The notes under the pieces are model-generated. The model was not told the DNA's origin. It saw only the letters and a list, made by a program, of their open reading frames with translations, and did no database searches. The position numbers and the translations under genes are program-made. DNA of 64,000 bases. Origin: Haloferax mediterranei ATCC 33500. GTDB taxonomy: Archaea; Halobacteriota; Halobacteria; Halobacteriales; Haloferacaceae. The DNA lies in the NCBI RefSeq assembly GCF_000306765.2, contig NC_017941.2, positions 1,550,001-1,614,000 of the forward strand, given 5' to 3'. Positions 56,864-64,000 of the stretch are shown here, in pieces. Each line of letters opens with the position of its first letter. The stretch's first letter is position 1.

Positions 56864-57031
56864 ATGACCACCAGTGCCCAGTCGCACTCGGAGACAACTT
56901 CGGATCAGGAGCCGCAACAAGGCCCTGAGATAGCTATCTGTGAGAGTCGCCCCGGCAAATCAGTTTTCCTCGAAGCAGGAAATACCGACGGATGGATTTC
57001 GAGTGACATGACCGTCGACGTGATTCGATGA
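56864..57031 (+). CDS. Small 55-residue protein, iron-box-controlled
   Basis: MTTSAQSHSETTSDQEPQQG starts a 55-residue frame ending TVDVIR; too short for long-ORF tracks. PEIAICESRPGKSVFLEAGN, then TDGWISSDMTVDVIR resembles small haloarchaeal proteins with a V-F/L-x-x-A-E-N-P-x-x-W-I pattern (recalled as DUF7331), but that is uncertain. Its last bases overlap the next start (ATGA). Support for being real: iron-box and TATA in front, codon use, translational coupling with the amphi-Trp gene. Confidence 0.6.
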   Translation: MTTSAQSHSETTSDQEPQQGPEIAICESRPGKSVFLEAGNTDGWISSDMTVDVIR

Positions 57032-57363
57032 GTGAGGAAAATTCAATGAGCGAAGAAACGGCGAGTGACGAAGAGACGTCTGCCACGACGGAGAGCGAAC
57101 GAACGACCATTCGAACCGGACGCAAGTTCGACCAGGACTTCCGCCTCGACGCCAGTGACGCGGGCGAGTTTCTGATAACGCTCGGCGAACAACTTCGCGA
57201 TGATGATGAACTGAAAATTGTCACCGACGAGTGGGAACTTCCGTTCGCGTTCGGTGAGCCTGTCGAACTCGAAATCGACTTTGACGGAGTCGGTGACCCC
57301 GAACTCGAAATCGAACTGGAACTTCCGGGGCGGACCGACGATAAACCACCCGAAGTAGAGTAG
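57028..57363 (+). CDS. Amphi-Trp domain protein
   Basis: A 111-residue protein, start overlapping the small gene by four bases. Acidic Ser/Thr start (1-28), then KFDQDFRLDASDAGEFLITLGEQLRDDDELKIVTDEWELPFAFGEPVELEIDFDG, the amphi-Trp pattern with a Trp in DEWELPF. An acidic beta-sandwich may follow. Haloarchaeal genomes have many copies; some are linked to stress or metal response. Converges with dpsA, 14 bases apart. Confidence 0.75.
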   Translation: MSEENSMSEETASDEETSATTESERTTIRTGRKFDQDFRLDASDAGEFLITLGEQLRDDDELKIVTDEWELPFAFGEPVELEIDFDGVGDPELEIELELPGRTDDKPPEVE

Positions 57364-57376
57364 AAAGGTTAGACGG

Positions 57377-57922
57377 TCATTTCGTCGCAGATTCGAGGAC
57401 AAGCGTGTCGTCTTCGAGGTAGTGGTCGATGACGTGGGTGTGCTCTTCGAGATCGACGAGTTGCTCCCGAAGCATTTCACCGGACGCGTAGTCGCCGAGC
57501 CCTTCGGCGAGTCCGATGTGTTCGCGGTAGCTTTCGATGATATCACCGTACATTTCGAGGTCGTTCGAGAGCGACGTGCGGATGTCGTAGACATCCTCGT
57601 CTTCGGCTTCAACCGTTGCGGCGTCCGAGAGTGTGGCCATACTGGCGTGTGGGACGCCCCCGAGCGCCTGAATACGCTCGGCGATGTCGTCAGCGGCTTC
57701 CTCGACATCCTCGTACGCCTCCTGGAGGAAGACGTGAATATCGAGGTGTTCTGCACCTTCGACGTTCCAGTGGTGCTTGTGGAGTTGGTGGTAAAGGACG
57801 TACGCGTCTGCGAGGTCAGTGTTGAGTGCCTCGATTACCTGTTCGGCTTTCTCTTCTTCGAGTCTAAGTGGGTTCTCACTGACGGTGTCGGCTTGCCGTC
57901 GGACTGTCTCTTGGGAACTCAT
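57377..57922 (-). CDS. dpsA: DNA protection during starvation protein DpsA (ferritin-like)
   Basis: A 181-residue Dps from ATG 57922. The inter-subunit ferroxidase site is readable in LHKHHWNVEGAEHLDIHVFLQEAYEDVEEAADDIAERI (His, Asp, Glu). It forms a dodecamer that oxidises Fe(II) and stores iron, protecting DNA; haloarchaeal DpsA is induced by iron. Its neighbours being iron-box genes fits that role. No palindrome is seen in its own upstream region. The frame extends to 57991 without family character. Confidence 0.93.
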   Translation of the reverse strand: MSSQETVRRQADTVSENPLRLEEEKAEQVIEALNTDLADAYVLYHQLHKHHWNVEGAEHLDIHVFLQEAYEDVEEAADDIAERIQALGGVPHASMATLSDAATVEAEDEDVYDIRTSLSNDLEMYGDIIESYREHIGLAEGLGDYASGEMLREQLVDLEEHTHVIDHYLEDDTLVLESATK

Positions 57923-58069
57923 CGCAACTGAAGGATTCGTGAGGAGAAGCCATAAAAGTTCACAGTAAATCATTGAAATCCAATCGGGCACGAGCGTTCG
58001 TCAACGCTGAATGTGTGTTAAGTGTCTGAAAAGTGCGGGGCCGAGATTGCGGATTCGAGTTACCGGACT

Positions 58070-59410
58070 TTAGAACGCCTCACGGTAGATGTCCTGTTGC
58101 CACGTGGCCGCGCTCGCAGTGAACACGTCCCATTCGTGCCGTTTGACCGTCAGATACGAATCGAACAACTGCTCGCCGAGGGCCTCCCGAAGTACCTCGT
58201 TTTTCTCCAGCGCGTCGAGCGCCTCACCGAGCGTCTGCGGGAGTCGTTCGATACCGCGCTCGTCCAGCAACTCGTCGCTACAGTTTCCGGGGTCTTCGTC
58301 GAGCGGCCGTCCCGGGTCAATTTCGTTCTGCACGCCGTCCCAACCCGCGGCCAAGAGTCCGAGTAACGACAAGTATGGGTTCGCCGTGTTGTCCGCGGGC
58401 CGGAACTCGATTCGTGTTGCGGTTTCGCGCTTGTTCGTCGGGACTTCGGGGACGCGGATTGCGGCTTCCCGATTCCCGATGCCCCAACATCCGAATGCCG
58501 CCGCACCGGACTGCGGTTGGAGTCGCGCGTACGAGTTCACGGTCGGCGACGTGAGCGCGAGCAACGCCGGGAGATGAGCGAGGACGCCGCCGACGAAGTG
58601 GCGCCCAGTCGAACTCAGCGCCCTGTCCGAGTCGGTCGGTGCGAACAGGTTCGTGTCGTTCCACAGCGAGAGGTTGATGTGGCACCCGTTCGTCGCGGTC
58701 TCGAACGGGAACGGGAGAAACGTGGTTTCGAAGCCGTGAGATTCGGCGATGGCAGCCACGGTCTCCCGGAGGAACACGTAATCGTCGACGGGGGTAAGTC
58801 CCTCCCGGTGTTTGGTGACGAGTTCGTGTTGGCCGGCGGCGTACTCCGGACAATGCTTTTTGACGTTAATCTGCTGGGCTTCGAGTGCGTCGATGGTCTC
58901 TAAGACGATGTCGTTGAACTCGCGCATACTGGCCGTCGCGTAGAGTCCGCGAGTACCGTGCGGCTCGTCGTCGCCGTCTTCCGAGGTGTAGAAGTGAAAC
59001 TCGCTTTCCAGTGCGGTCGAAGGGACCACGTCGTCGTCCGCGAGCGTCGAGATGAACCCGGAGAGTGCAGACCGGGGGTCGGCCGCCCACGGCGTCTGGT
59101 CGTCGATTTCGTACAGCGAACAGCAGACGGCCGCGACGCTGTCTTCGTGGTCGAGCACGCGAAACGTCGAACGGTCTGGAACCAGTCGAACCTCGCCGAC
59201 GGCGTCGAAATCGGCGTCTTTCACGCGCATGCCGAGCGCGTTGAACGACTGGATCAACTTGGGCAGTTGGATGCCGGATTCGAGCGCATCTTCGAGGTGC
59301 GCCCGCTTTACCGAATGGCCGTGAGTGTGCCCGTCATTGCCGACGTACAGCAGTCTGACGAGTTCGACACCGGCATCTTCGCACTGCGCAAGGATTGATT
59401 GGGGTTCCAT
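58070..59410 (-). CDS. Glutamine-synthetase-like ligase, copy A
   Basis: A 446-residue GS-fold protein. Start MEPQSILAQCEDAGVELVRLLYVGNDGHTHGHSV is the N-terminal beta-grasp. The catalytic domain has ALESEFHFYTSEDG (metal Glu), KHCPEYAAGQHELVTKHREG, ATNGCHINLSLW (variant of NGSGMHxHxSL; second His changed to Asn), SPTVNSYARLQP and [20 protein letters not shown]. The adenylylation loop is missing. This pattern is that of gamma-glutamyl-amide ligases (PuuA/GlnA2 type), not central glutamine synthetase. It starts 2 bases from the stop of the binding-protein gene, so it is in the same operon, under its iron-box. Confidence 0.82.
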   Translation of the reverse strand: MEPQSILAQCEDAGVELVRLLYVGNDGHTHGHSVKRAHLEDALESGIQLPKLIQSFNALGMRVKDADFDAVGEVRLVPDRSTFRVLDHEDSVAAVCCSLYEIDDQTPWAADPRSALSGFISTLADDDVVPSTALESEFHFYTSEDGDDEPHGTRGLYATASMREFNDIVLETIDALEAQQINVKKHCPEYAAGQHELVTKHREGLTPVDDYVFLRETVAAIAESHGFETTFLPFPFETATNGCHINLSLWNDTNLFAPTDSDRALSSTGRHFVGGVLAHLPALLALTSPTVNSYARLQPQSGAAAFGCWGIGNREAAIRVPEVPTNKRETATRIEFRPADNTANPYLSLLGLLAAGWDGVQNEIDPGRPLDEDPGNCSDELLDERGIERLPQTLGEALDALEKNEVLREALGEQLFDSYLTVKRHEWDVFTASAATWQQDIYREAF

Positions 59411-59412
59411 GC

Positions 59413-60660
59413 TCAGTTTACGCCATCGGTGACGATTTCCGCGACGCGGTCGCGGTCGAAGAGCTGTTCGTCAGCCGGGATGTCCGGGTACGGCTCGCCG
59501 TTGACGTAGCCGGGCCACTCACCGAACTGCTCGGGGTAGAGTTGCTTGGCAGTCATCTCGATCTGGAAGAGGTTGAGAAGCGGGCCGTGTCTGCGCGCGC
59601 CCTGCGTGAACACGCGGCCTTCCTTGACTGCGGTCAGCTCTTTTGCGACCTCGTGGTTCTCTAAGTCCGCACGGATGTCGTCGATGTTGAAGTAGTCCGT
59701 CATCGGACCCAACACGAGAAGCACGTCCGGGTCGGCTTCCAGCAGAATCTCGTAGTCGAGTTTGATATTGCCGCCGTCCTCGCCGTAGCCCTCGCCGATT
59801 GCGGACGCCAGCGCGTCTGTCGTCTTCATCGGTCGGGTGTGCGCGGAGTAGTAGCCCGGGTGGTTCATCTTGTAGCCCCACATGTTGTCGTCGGAGCTCG
59901 AAAACAGCACCATCGCCGCGGTCGGGCGCTCGCTCTCCGGCGGGAGGTTCGATTCGATGTCCGAGACTAACGAGTCGTGAATGCTCGAAAGCGCCTCGTA
60001 GCGTTCTTCTTCTTGGAACACCTGCGCGACCTTTCCGAAGATTTCCCAGAGCGTGTAGTACTCGTACGAATCGACCCACTCCGCGGGGGGCTTCTGGTGG
60101 GTGTCACTGAACGTGTTTCCGAACCACGGAGCCACGTTTTGCTCGATTTCTTCGATGTCGCTCATGTTCCAGCCTTCCGCCGAATCGACCTTCGCGGGGT
60201 CGGCGAGGTGGATGTCGCTGTCGAGTTCGTAGAGTTTCTCCTTCGTCGGGGGCCACGAGGAGTAGATACCTTCCCAATCGACGGTGACGCCGTCGAGATG
60301 GTGGATAAAGTTGCTCCACAGCGACTGGTGGTACGAAGGCCCGTGCATGGCGTTTATCGCGTCGCCGTATCCGAGCGCGAGCGCCATGCCAGCGTGCTGG
60401 CCGAGAATCGTAAACACCGTCTCGGGGACTTCGTCGAACTCGACTGCGCCCATCGGGGCCATCGAGACCGTGTACGAACTACTGTCACCTTCAGACTCCG
60501 TTGCCGTCGCCGTCGCCGTTTCGGTCTGCGACGTCGATTCGGAAGCCGTCGTCGTCGAATCAGATGCGGCATCGCCGGTACAACCGGCGAGGAGGCCGCC
60601 GCCGATGAGTGCACCTCCGTATTTCATATACTCTCTACGTGTCGGTGAGTCTCGTGCCAT
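59413..60660 (-). CDS. Iron-type ABC substrate-binding lipoprotein, first gene of the operon
   Basis: A 415-residue lipoprotein: MARDSPTRREYMKYGGALIGGGLLAGC is a Tat-like signal with lipobox (RRxY, LAGC), then a Ser/Thr-rich spacer, then VEFDEVPETVFTILGQHAGMALALG and YEILLEADPDVLLVLGPMTDYFNIDD, the two lobes of a FepB-type protein. Paralogue of the gene at 37999. It leads directly into GS-like copy A; no permease or ATPase follows. Promoter: TATAAT (revcomp at 60683-60688) 23-28 bases before the ATG, flanked by two palindromes. Confidence 0.85.
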   Translation of the reverse strand: MARDSPTRREYMKYGGALIGGGLLAGCTGDAASDSTTTASESTSQTETATATATESEGDSSSYTVSMAPMGAVEFDEVPETVFTILGQHAGMALALGYGDAINAMHGPSYHQSLWSNFIHHLDGVTVDWEGIYSSWPPTKEKLYELDSDIHLADPAKVDSAEGWNMSDIEEIEQNVAPWFGNTFSDTHQKPPAEWVDSYEYYTLWEIFGKVAQVFQEEERYEALSSIHDSLVSDIESNLPPESERPTAAMVLFSSSDDNMWGYKMNHPGYYSAHTRPMKTTDALASAIGEGYGEDGGNIKLDYEILLEADPDVLLVLGPMTDYFNIDDIRADLENHEVAKELTAVKEGRVFTQGARRHGPLLNLFQIEMTAKQLYPEQFGEWPGYVNGEPYPDIPADEQLFDRDRVAEIVTDGVN

Positions 60661-60664
60661 ACAA

Positions 60665-60680
60665 TTTAGGCCAGCCTAAA
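60665..60680. promoter_or_regulatory. Iron-box palindrome 1 of the binding-protein/GS operon
   Basis: TTTAGGccagCCTAAA with perfect arms. It lies 4 bases before the ATG of the minus-strand operon and just downstream of its TATA element, where a bound repressor would block transcription. Confidence 0.75.
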
Positions 60681-60700
60681 ACATTATATGGCTTTCGAAG

Positions 60701-60716
60701 TTTAGGTCAGCCAAAA
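60701..60716. promoter_or_regulatory. Iron-box palindrome 2 (degenerate)
   Basis: TTTAGGtcagCCaAAA, one mismatch in one half. It is just upstream of the TATA element of the same promoter, so the TATA sits between two sites, compatible with cooperative binding. Confidence 0.55.
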
Positions 60717-60933
60717 CCAGATTCGATCTGCTATGCCCTATAGCTGTCGATTGGAATACAGATTTGGCGAGGGACAAAACAAGATGGTCGACACGGAACA
60801 CCGCGACCGCGACGCCGAACTCACGAGAAAACCAACCATCGGCTAATTGAAATCGGGGACAGACGCTGGGGGTTCTGCATTACGTCATCCAAGTCATCGC
60901 TCTCAATTTAGATCAGTAATTAGGGAGTCATAC

Positions 60934-60953
60934 TTTTTAGGCTGGCCTAAAAA
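60934..60953. promoter_or_regulatory. Iron-box palindrome of GS-like copy B
   Basis: TTTTTAGGctggCCTAAAAA has perfect 8-bp arms. It ends one base before an in-frame GTG (60955) and 19 before ATG 60973, so it overlaps the start of transcription of the plus-strand gene. Confidence 0.75.
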
Positions 60954-60972
60954 TGTGAGTGGCGAGGAACTA

Positions 60973-62313
60973 ATGAGCGACACATCGACCGTCAAATCCC
61001 AGTGCGAGGACCAGAACATCGACCTCATCAGACTGCTGTACGTCACCCCAAGCGGGGTGATTCAGGCCAACACCGTCGACGTATCGGAGGTCGATGCAGC
61101 CGTCGAAAGCGGGGTCACCCTTTCGGAAGTCATCCAAGTCTACGACGCGTTCGCCTGCCGAAACAGGAATAGTCGATTCGATGCCGTCGGTGAGGTACAT
61201 CTCTGTCCCGACCCCGAAACGTTCCGGCCCCTTCCGTACGCGGACCGGGCGGGTGCGATGCTTTGCAACATCCGAACCCTCGACGGCGAACCGTGGGACG
61301 TCGACAGTCGGTCGTCGCTCCAGTCAGTCGAACGCGACCTCCGAGCGAAGGGACTCTCCCCACAGGTCGCATTCGAAAGCGAGTTCAGCCTTTTCAGCCG
61401 GGACGGGGACGGAAAGATAAACCGCGGCGACGAAGCGGGTGCGTACCGAACGGAGTCGATTCGAGGCACGCACGACGCAATCCTACACATCGTGGACGCG
61501 CTCAAAGCGCAGGGAATCGACGTGAAGAAGTATCATCCCGAGTTTTCGCCCGGAAAACACGAGATCGTCACCGGACACCATACGGGTCTCGAAGCCGCCG
61601 ACGAACACCTCCTTCTCCGTGAGACGGTCAAGAGCGTCGCCGAGCAAGACGGCTATCAGGCGACGTTTCTCCCGAAGCCGTTCGACGACGGGACGAACGG
61701 GTGCCACATCAACGTCTCGCTGTGGAACGGAGAAAACCAGTTTTTCGACCCGAACCACGGCGATATAAGCGAAACCGCGCGGCAGTTCATCGCGGGTGTT
61801 CTCGACCACGCACCGGCAGTCCTCGCACTCACTGCACCGACAGTAAACTCGTACAGTCGGCTTCAACCGCGTCACGGCGCTGCGGGCTACATCTGTTGGG
61901 GATGGCTCAATCGGGAGGCCTTGATTCGAGTCCCCGCACCTGCACAGGGACGGGAAGCCGATTCGACCAGAATCGAGTTCCGCGGGGCGGACAACACGGC
62001 GAACCCGTACCTCGGACTTATCGGACTCCTCGCCGCCGGGAACGACGGTATCGAGCGCGAACTCGAACCGCCGGAGCCGGTTTCGGTCGACCCGTGTGAC
62101 CTCACGGATGCACAGCGGACCGCAAAGGGAATCAAGCGACTCCCGCAGACGCTCGGTGAGGCGCTCGATGCGTTAGAGACAAACGAGGTATTGCGCGAGG
62201 CACTTGGTCCCGACCTCTTCGATGCGTACGTCGAAGTCAAGCGGAACCACTGGAAGTTGTTCACCGAGAGCGCGGGAGCGTGGCAACGGGAGCGACTCCG
62301 AAACCTCTACTAA
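60973..62313 (+). CDS. Glutamine-synthetase-like ligase, copy B
   Basis: A 446-residue paralogue of the gene at 58070-59410, with the same length. Blocks: [112 protein letters not shown] 60973 has GAGGA 5 bases upstream; GTG 60955 would be leaderless and directly behind the palindrome, so both are possible. Divergent from the binding-protein operon with its own iron-box. Its sister's presence suggests two ligation steps on similar acceptors. Confidence 0.82.
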
Positions 62314-62413
62314 AACGGCATCTGAGAACACGACCCTCGGGCTTGGGGTGCGGCCCGAGGTAGTCTGTACTGCTCGACGGCGACCGTCAGATTCGTACCG
62401 TTCCGACAGGTCG

Positions 62414-63844
62414 TCAGTCGCTCCCCACCGCGTCCGCCGGTTCGTGGGATGCGTCGTCGAGCGTGTCGATGGCGTTGTTTCGCCACGACCCGAGTCTGAA
62501 CCACGCAAGCGCGAGCACCGCGCCGACGACGTTCGAGATGGCGATGGAAATCCAGACCCCGCTCGGGCCGACGGCCTGCGCGCCGAACCACGAAATCGGG
62601 AGTCGGATGATGCCCCGAGTAGTCAGCACGATGACGGCCGCGACGGTCGTCATTCCGACTCCGCGGAATCCGCCGACGAAGGTCCGTAACACGCCGATGA
62701 ATCCGAACGTGGGGACGACCCAGTGGAGAAACGAGACGCCGAATCTGATGGTTGCCGGTTCGTCGGTAAAGAGACTCACAATCGGCCGTGCGGTGACCCA
62801 CGTGAGGATGGCGATTGCGGTGAGACTACCGAACGCAATCACTGCGGCACGATAGTTGGTCGTCACGGCGCGGTCGAGTTTCCCCGCACCGATGTTCTGT
62901 CCGGTCATCGTTTCGACCGCCCGCGAGATGCCAACTGTTGCGAAACCGATTGTCGAGATGACTCGAATCCCGATACCGTATCCGGCGACAGCCGCCGTCG
63001 AGAAGGTCCCGACGATAACGAGAAGCAGGTTAATCGAGATACCCCGTCCCATCTGTTCGACGGACGTGGGAAGACCCGTCCGGGCGAGTCGACGACCCCA
63101 AGAGAGATTCGGCCGGAACTGGCGTAACTCGGCGTCGAGTCCTCTCGAGGACACGAATAGGAGGTAGAATCCCACGAGAGCCGCGAGACTCCGGGCGGTG
63201 AACGTCGCAATCGCGGCACCACGGATGCCGAGTTCCGGGACGAATCCCCAGCCGTAGATAAGAATCGGGTCGAGAAGTGCGTTAAGGGTAATCGAACCAA
63301 TCATGACCGGAAGCGGCGTGATGGTGTCGCCGGACCCGCGCATCAGCGAGAGGAAGGCGACGAACCCGACGGTCGATGGTAAGCCGAGGGACATTATCTG
63401 CAGATAGGCGGTCGCGAAGCGGTGAACTTCTGGAGTAATATCATACAGCGTGAGGACGTCGTCGACGAAGAAAAAGCCGAGAACGCCGACGAGGGCCCCT
63501 GAAATCAGTCCGTACGTCACAGTTTGTGCCGCCGCGTGGGCGGCCCCTTCGTAGTCTTCACCGCCGGTCGCTTGGGCGACGTGAATACTGCCTGCGACGG
63601 GAAGACCGAAGCTCACAGAAAGGAGGAAATACGCGAGCGGATACGCGAGAGTAATCGCTGCTAGCGATGCGGTGCCGTACTGCCCGAGCCAAAACGTGTC
63701 GACGAGCGTGTAGACTGTTTGAATGACGTTCGTGATGATAACCGGCAGTGCGAGTATCCCGAGCGGCCGAGCAATCGACCCCGAGGTCAAATCGAGGTCG
63801 TCCTGGCGGGTGAAGATACTCACGAGCGCATTACGGATTCCCAT
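62414..63844 (-). CDS. MATE-family efflux transporter
   Basis: A 476-residue exporter from ATG 63844 with 12 hydrophobic spans in two six-span halves. Signatures: LPVIITNVIQTVYTLVDTFWLGQYG, ALLDPILIYGWGFVPELGIRGAAIATFTARS and the second-half AGYGIGIRVISTIGFATVGISRAVETMTGQNIGAG. It exports small organic compounds in exchange for Na+ or H+. Convergent with GS-like copy B. It could carry the product of the nearby ligases out of the cell, but co-regulation has not been shown here: no iron-box was seen in its upstream 20 bases. Confidence 0.92.
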   Translation of the reverse strand: MGIRNALVSIFTRQDDLDLTSGSIARPLGILALPVIITNVIQTVYTLVDTFWLGQYGTASLAAITLAYPLAYFLLSVSFGLPVAGSIHVAQATGGEDYEGAAHAAAQTVTYGLISGALVGVLGFFFVDDVLTLYDITPEVHRFATAYLQIMSLGLPSTVGFVAFLSLMRGSGDTITPLPVMIGSITLNALLDPILIYGWGFVPELGIRGAAIATFTARSLAALVGFYLLFVSSRGLDAELRQFRPNLSWGRRLARTGLPTSVEQMGRGISINLLLVIVGTFSTAAVAGYGIGIRVISTIGFATVGISRAVETMTGQNIGAGKLDRAVTTNYRAAVIAFGSLTAIAILTWVTARPIVSLFTDEPATIRFGVSFLHWVVPTFGFIGVLRTFVGGFRGVGMTTVAAVIVLTTRGIIRLPISWFGAQAVGPSGVWISIAISNVVGAVLALAWFRLGSWRNNAIDTLDDASHEPADAVGSD

Positions 63845-63861
63845 TAGCTGACTCGCACCCG

Positions 63862-64000
63862 TTAGTTCGCCTCTTGTTCTTTCCAGTGGCGGGCCAGTTC
63901 GGCACAGGTTGCGACCCACGCGCCGTCGGTGTTAGTGACCGTTTCGAGCAGGTCGTCGAGCGCGTCAATTCGGCTGGCGCGACCGATGACCTGCGGGTGC
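63862..64000 (-). CDS. Polysaccharide deacetylase-family protein, C-terminal fragment (continues past window)
   Basis: The minus-strand frame from 64000 to the stop 63862-63864 reads HPQVIGRASRIDALDDLLETV, then TNTDGAWVATCAELARHWKEQEA. HPQVIGR followed by WVATCAELARHW is the end of PuuE/allantoinase-type polysaccharide deacetylases. It is only 17 bases from the MATE start, same direction, so the two probably share an operon. Only the last 45 residues are visible, so activity cannot be judged. Confidence 0.7.
   Translation of the reverse strand, partial: HPQVIGRASRIDALDDLLETVTNTDGAWVATCAELARHWKEQEAN

Overview
The window is chromosomal DNA of a halophilic archaeon, most likely Haloferax or a close relative. 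The evidence is acidic proteomes, high GC with TCGA-rich codons, leaderless archaeal promoters (TTTAAG/TTATAC about 25 nt before starts), a gyrB-gyrA pair divergent from top6B-top6A, XPB with a Bax1-type nuclease, and grpE/dnaK/dnaJ. The genus is my inference from gene content and remembered gene order, not from a search. No rRNA, tRNA, CRISPR array or intact insertion sequence was found.

Layout. 1-8.6 kb: tail of an alpha/beta hydrolase, topoisomerase VI (top6BA, minus) and DNA gyrase (gyrBA, plus) read from one divergent promoter region. 8.6-20.7 kb: arginase and Nudix, a sugar-nucleotide epimerase, a winged-helix regulator, an NDH-2-like flavoprotein, pyrimidine salvage (cdd, udp), a GNAT protein, an acyl-CoA synthetase, a DAACS symporter and a short ANL-fold protein. 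20.8-26.2 kb: the Hsp70 cluster with an inserted hydrolase. 26.4-37.8 kb: PAC2 protein, NOP2/Sun methylase plus PUA-like partner, Bax1 and XPB, an aminotransferase, NhaC, an Lrp-TrkA-C regulator and a CapA-like protein. 38-48.7 kb: an iron-box-controlled binding lipoprotein, a winged-helix pseudogene, a YchF-like GTPase, a bactofilin-like protein, a glycosyltransferase, an exonuclease and an SRAP protein.

48.8-56.6 kb is accessory. It holds a four-gene cassette of unknown purpose: an SGNH hydrolase with a PLAT-like tail, an unrecognised 398-residue protein, a glycine-rich beta-solenoid repeat protein ending in a coiled coil, and a 66-residue protein. It is followed by 1.4 kb of poorly coding, very AT-rich DNA with nested inverted repeats, then a DUF5805-type gene and a tyrosine recombinase.

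56.8-64 kb looks like an iron-responsive block. Palindromes of the form TTTAGG-N4-CCTAAA sit at the promoters of a small-protein/amphi-Trp operon, of an iron-type binding lipoprotein that runs into a glutamine-synthetase-like gene, and of a second, divergent glutamine-synthetase-like gene. DpsA, a MATE exporter and a partial polysaccharide deacetylase are nearby. The same palindrome precedes the binding lipoprotein at 38 kb. My main proposals for undescribed biology are (a) an iron-controlled pair of GS-fold ligases with orphan binding proteins and an exporter, and (b) the SGNH/beta-solenoid cassette.
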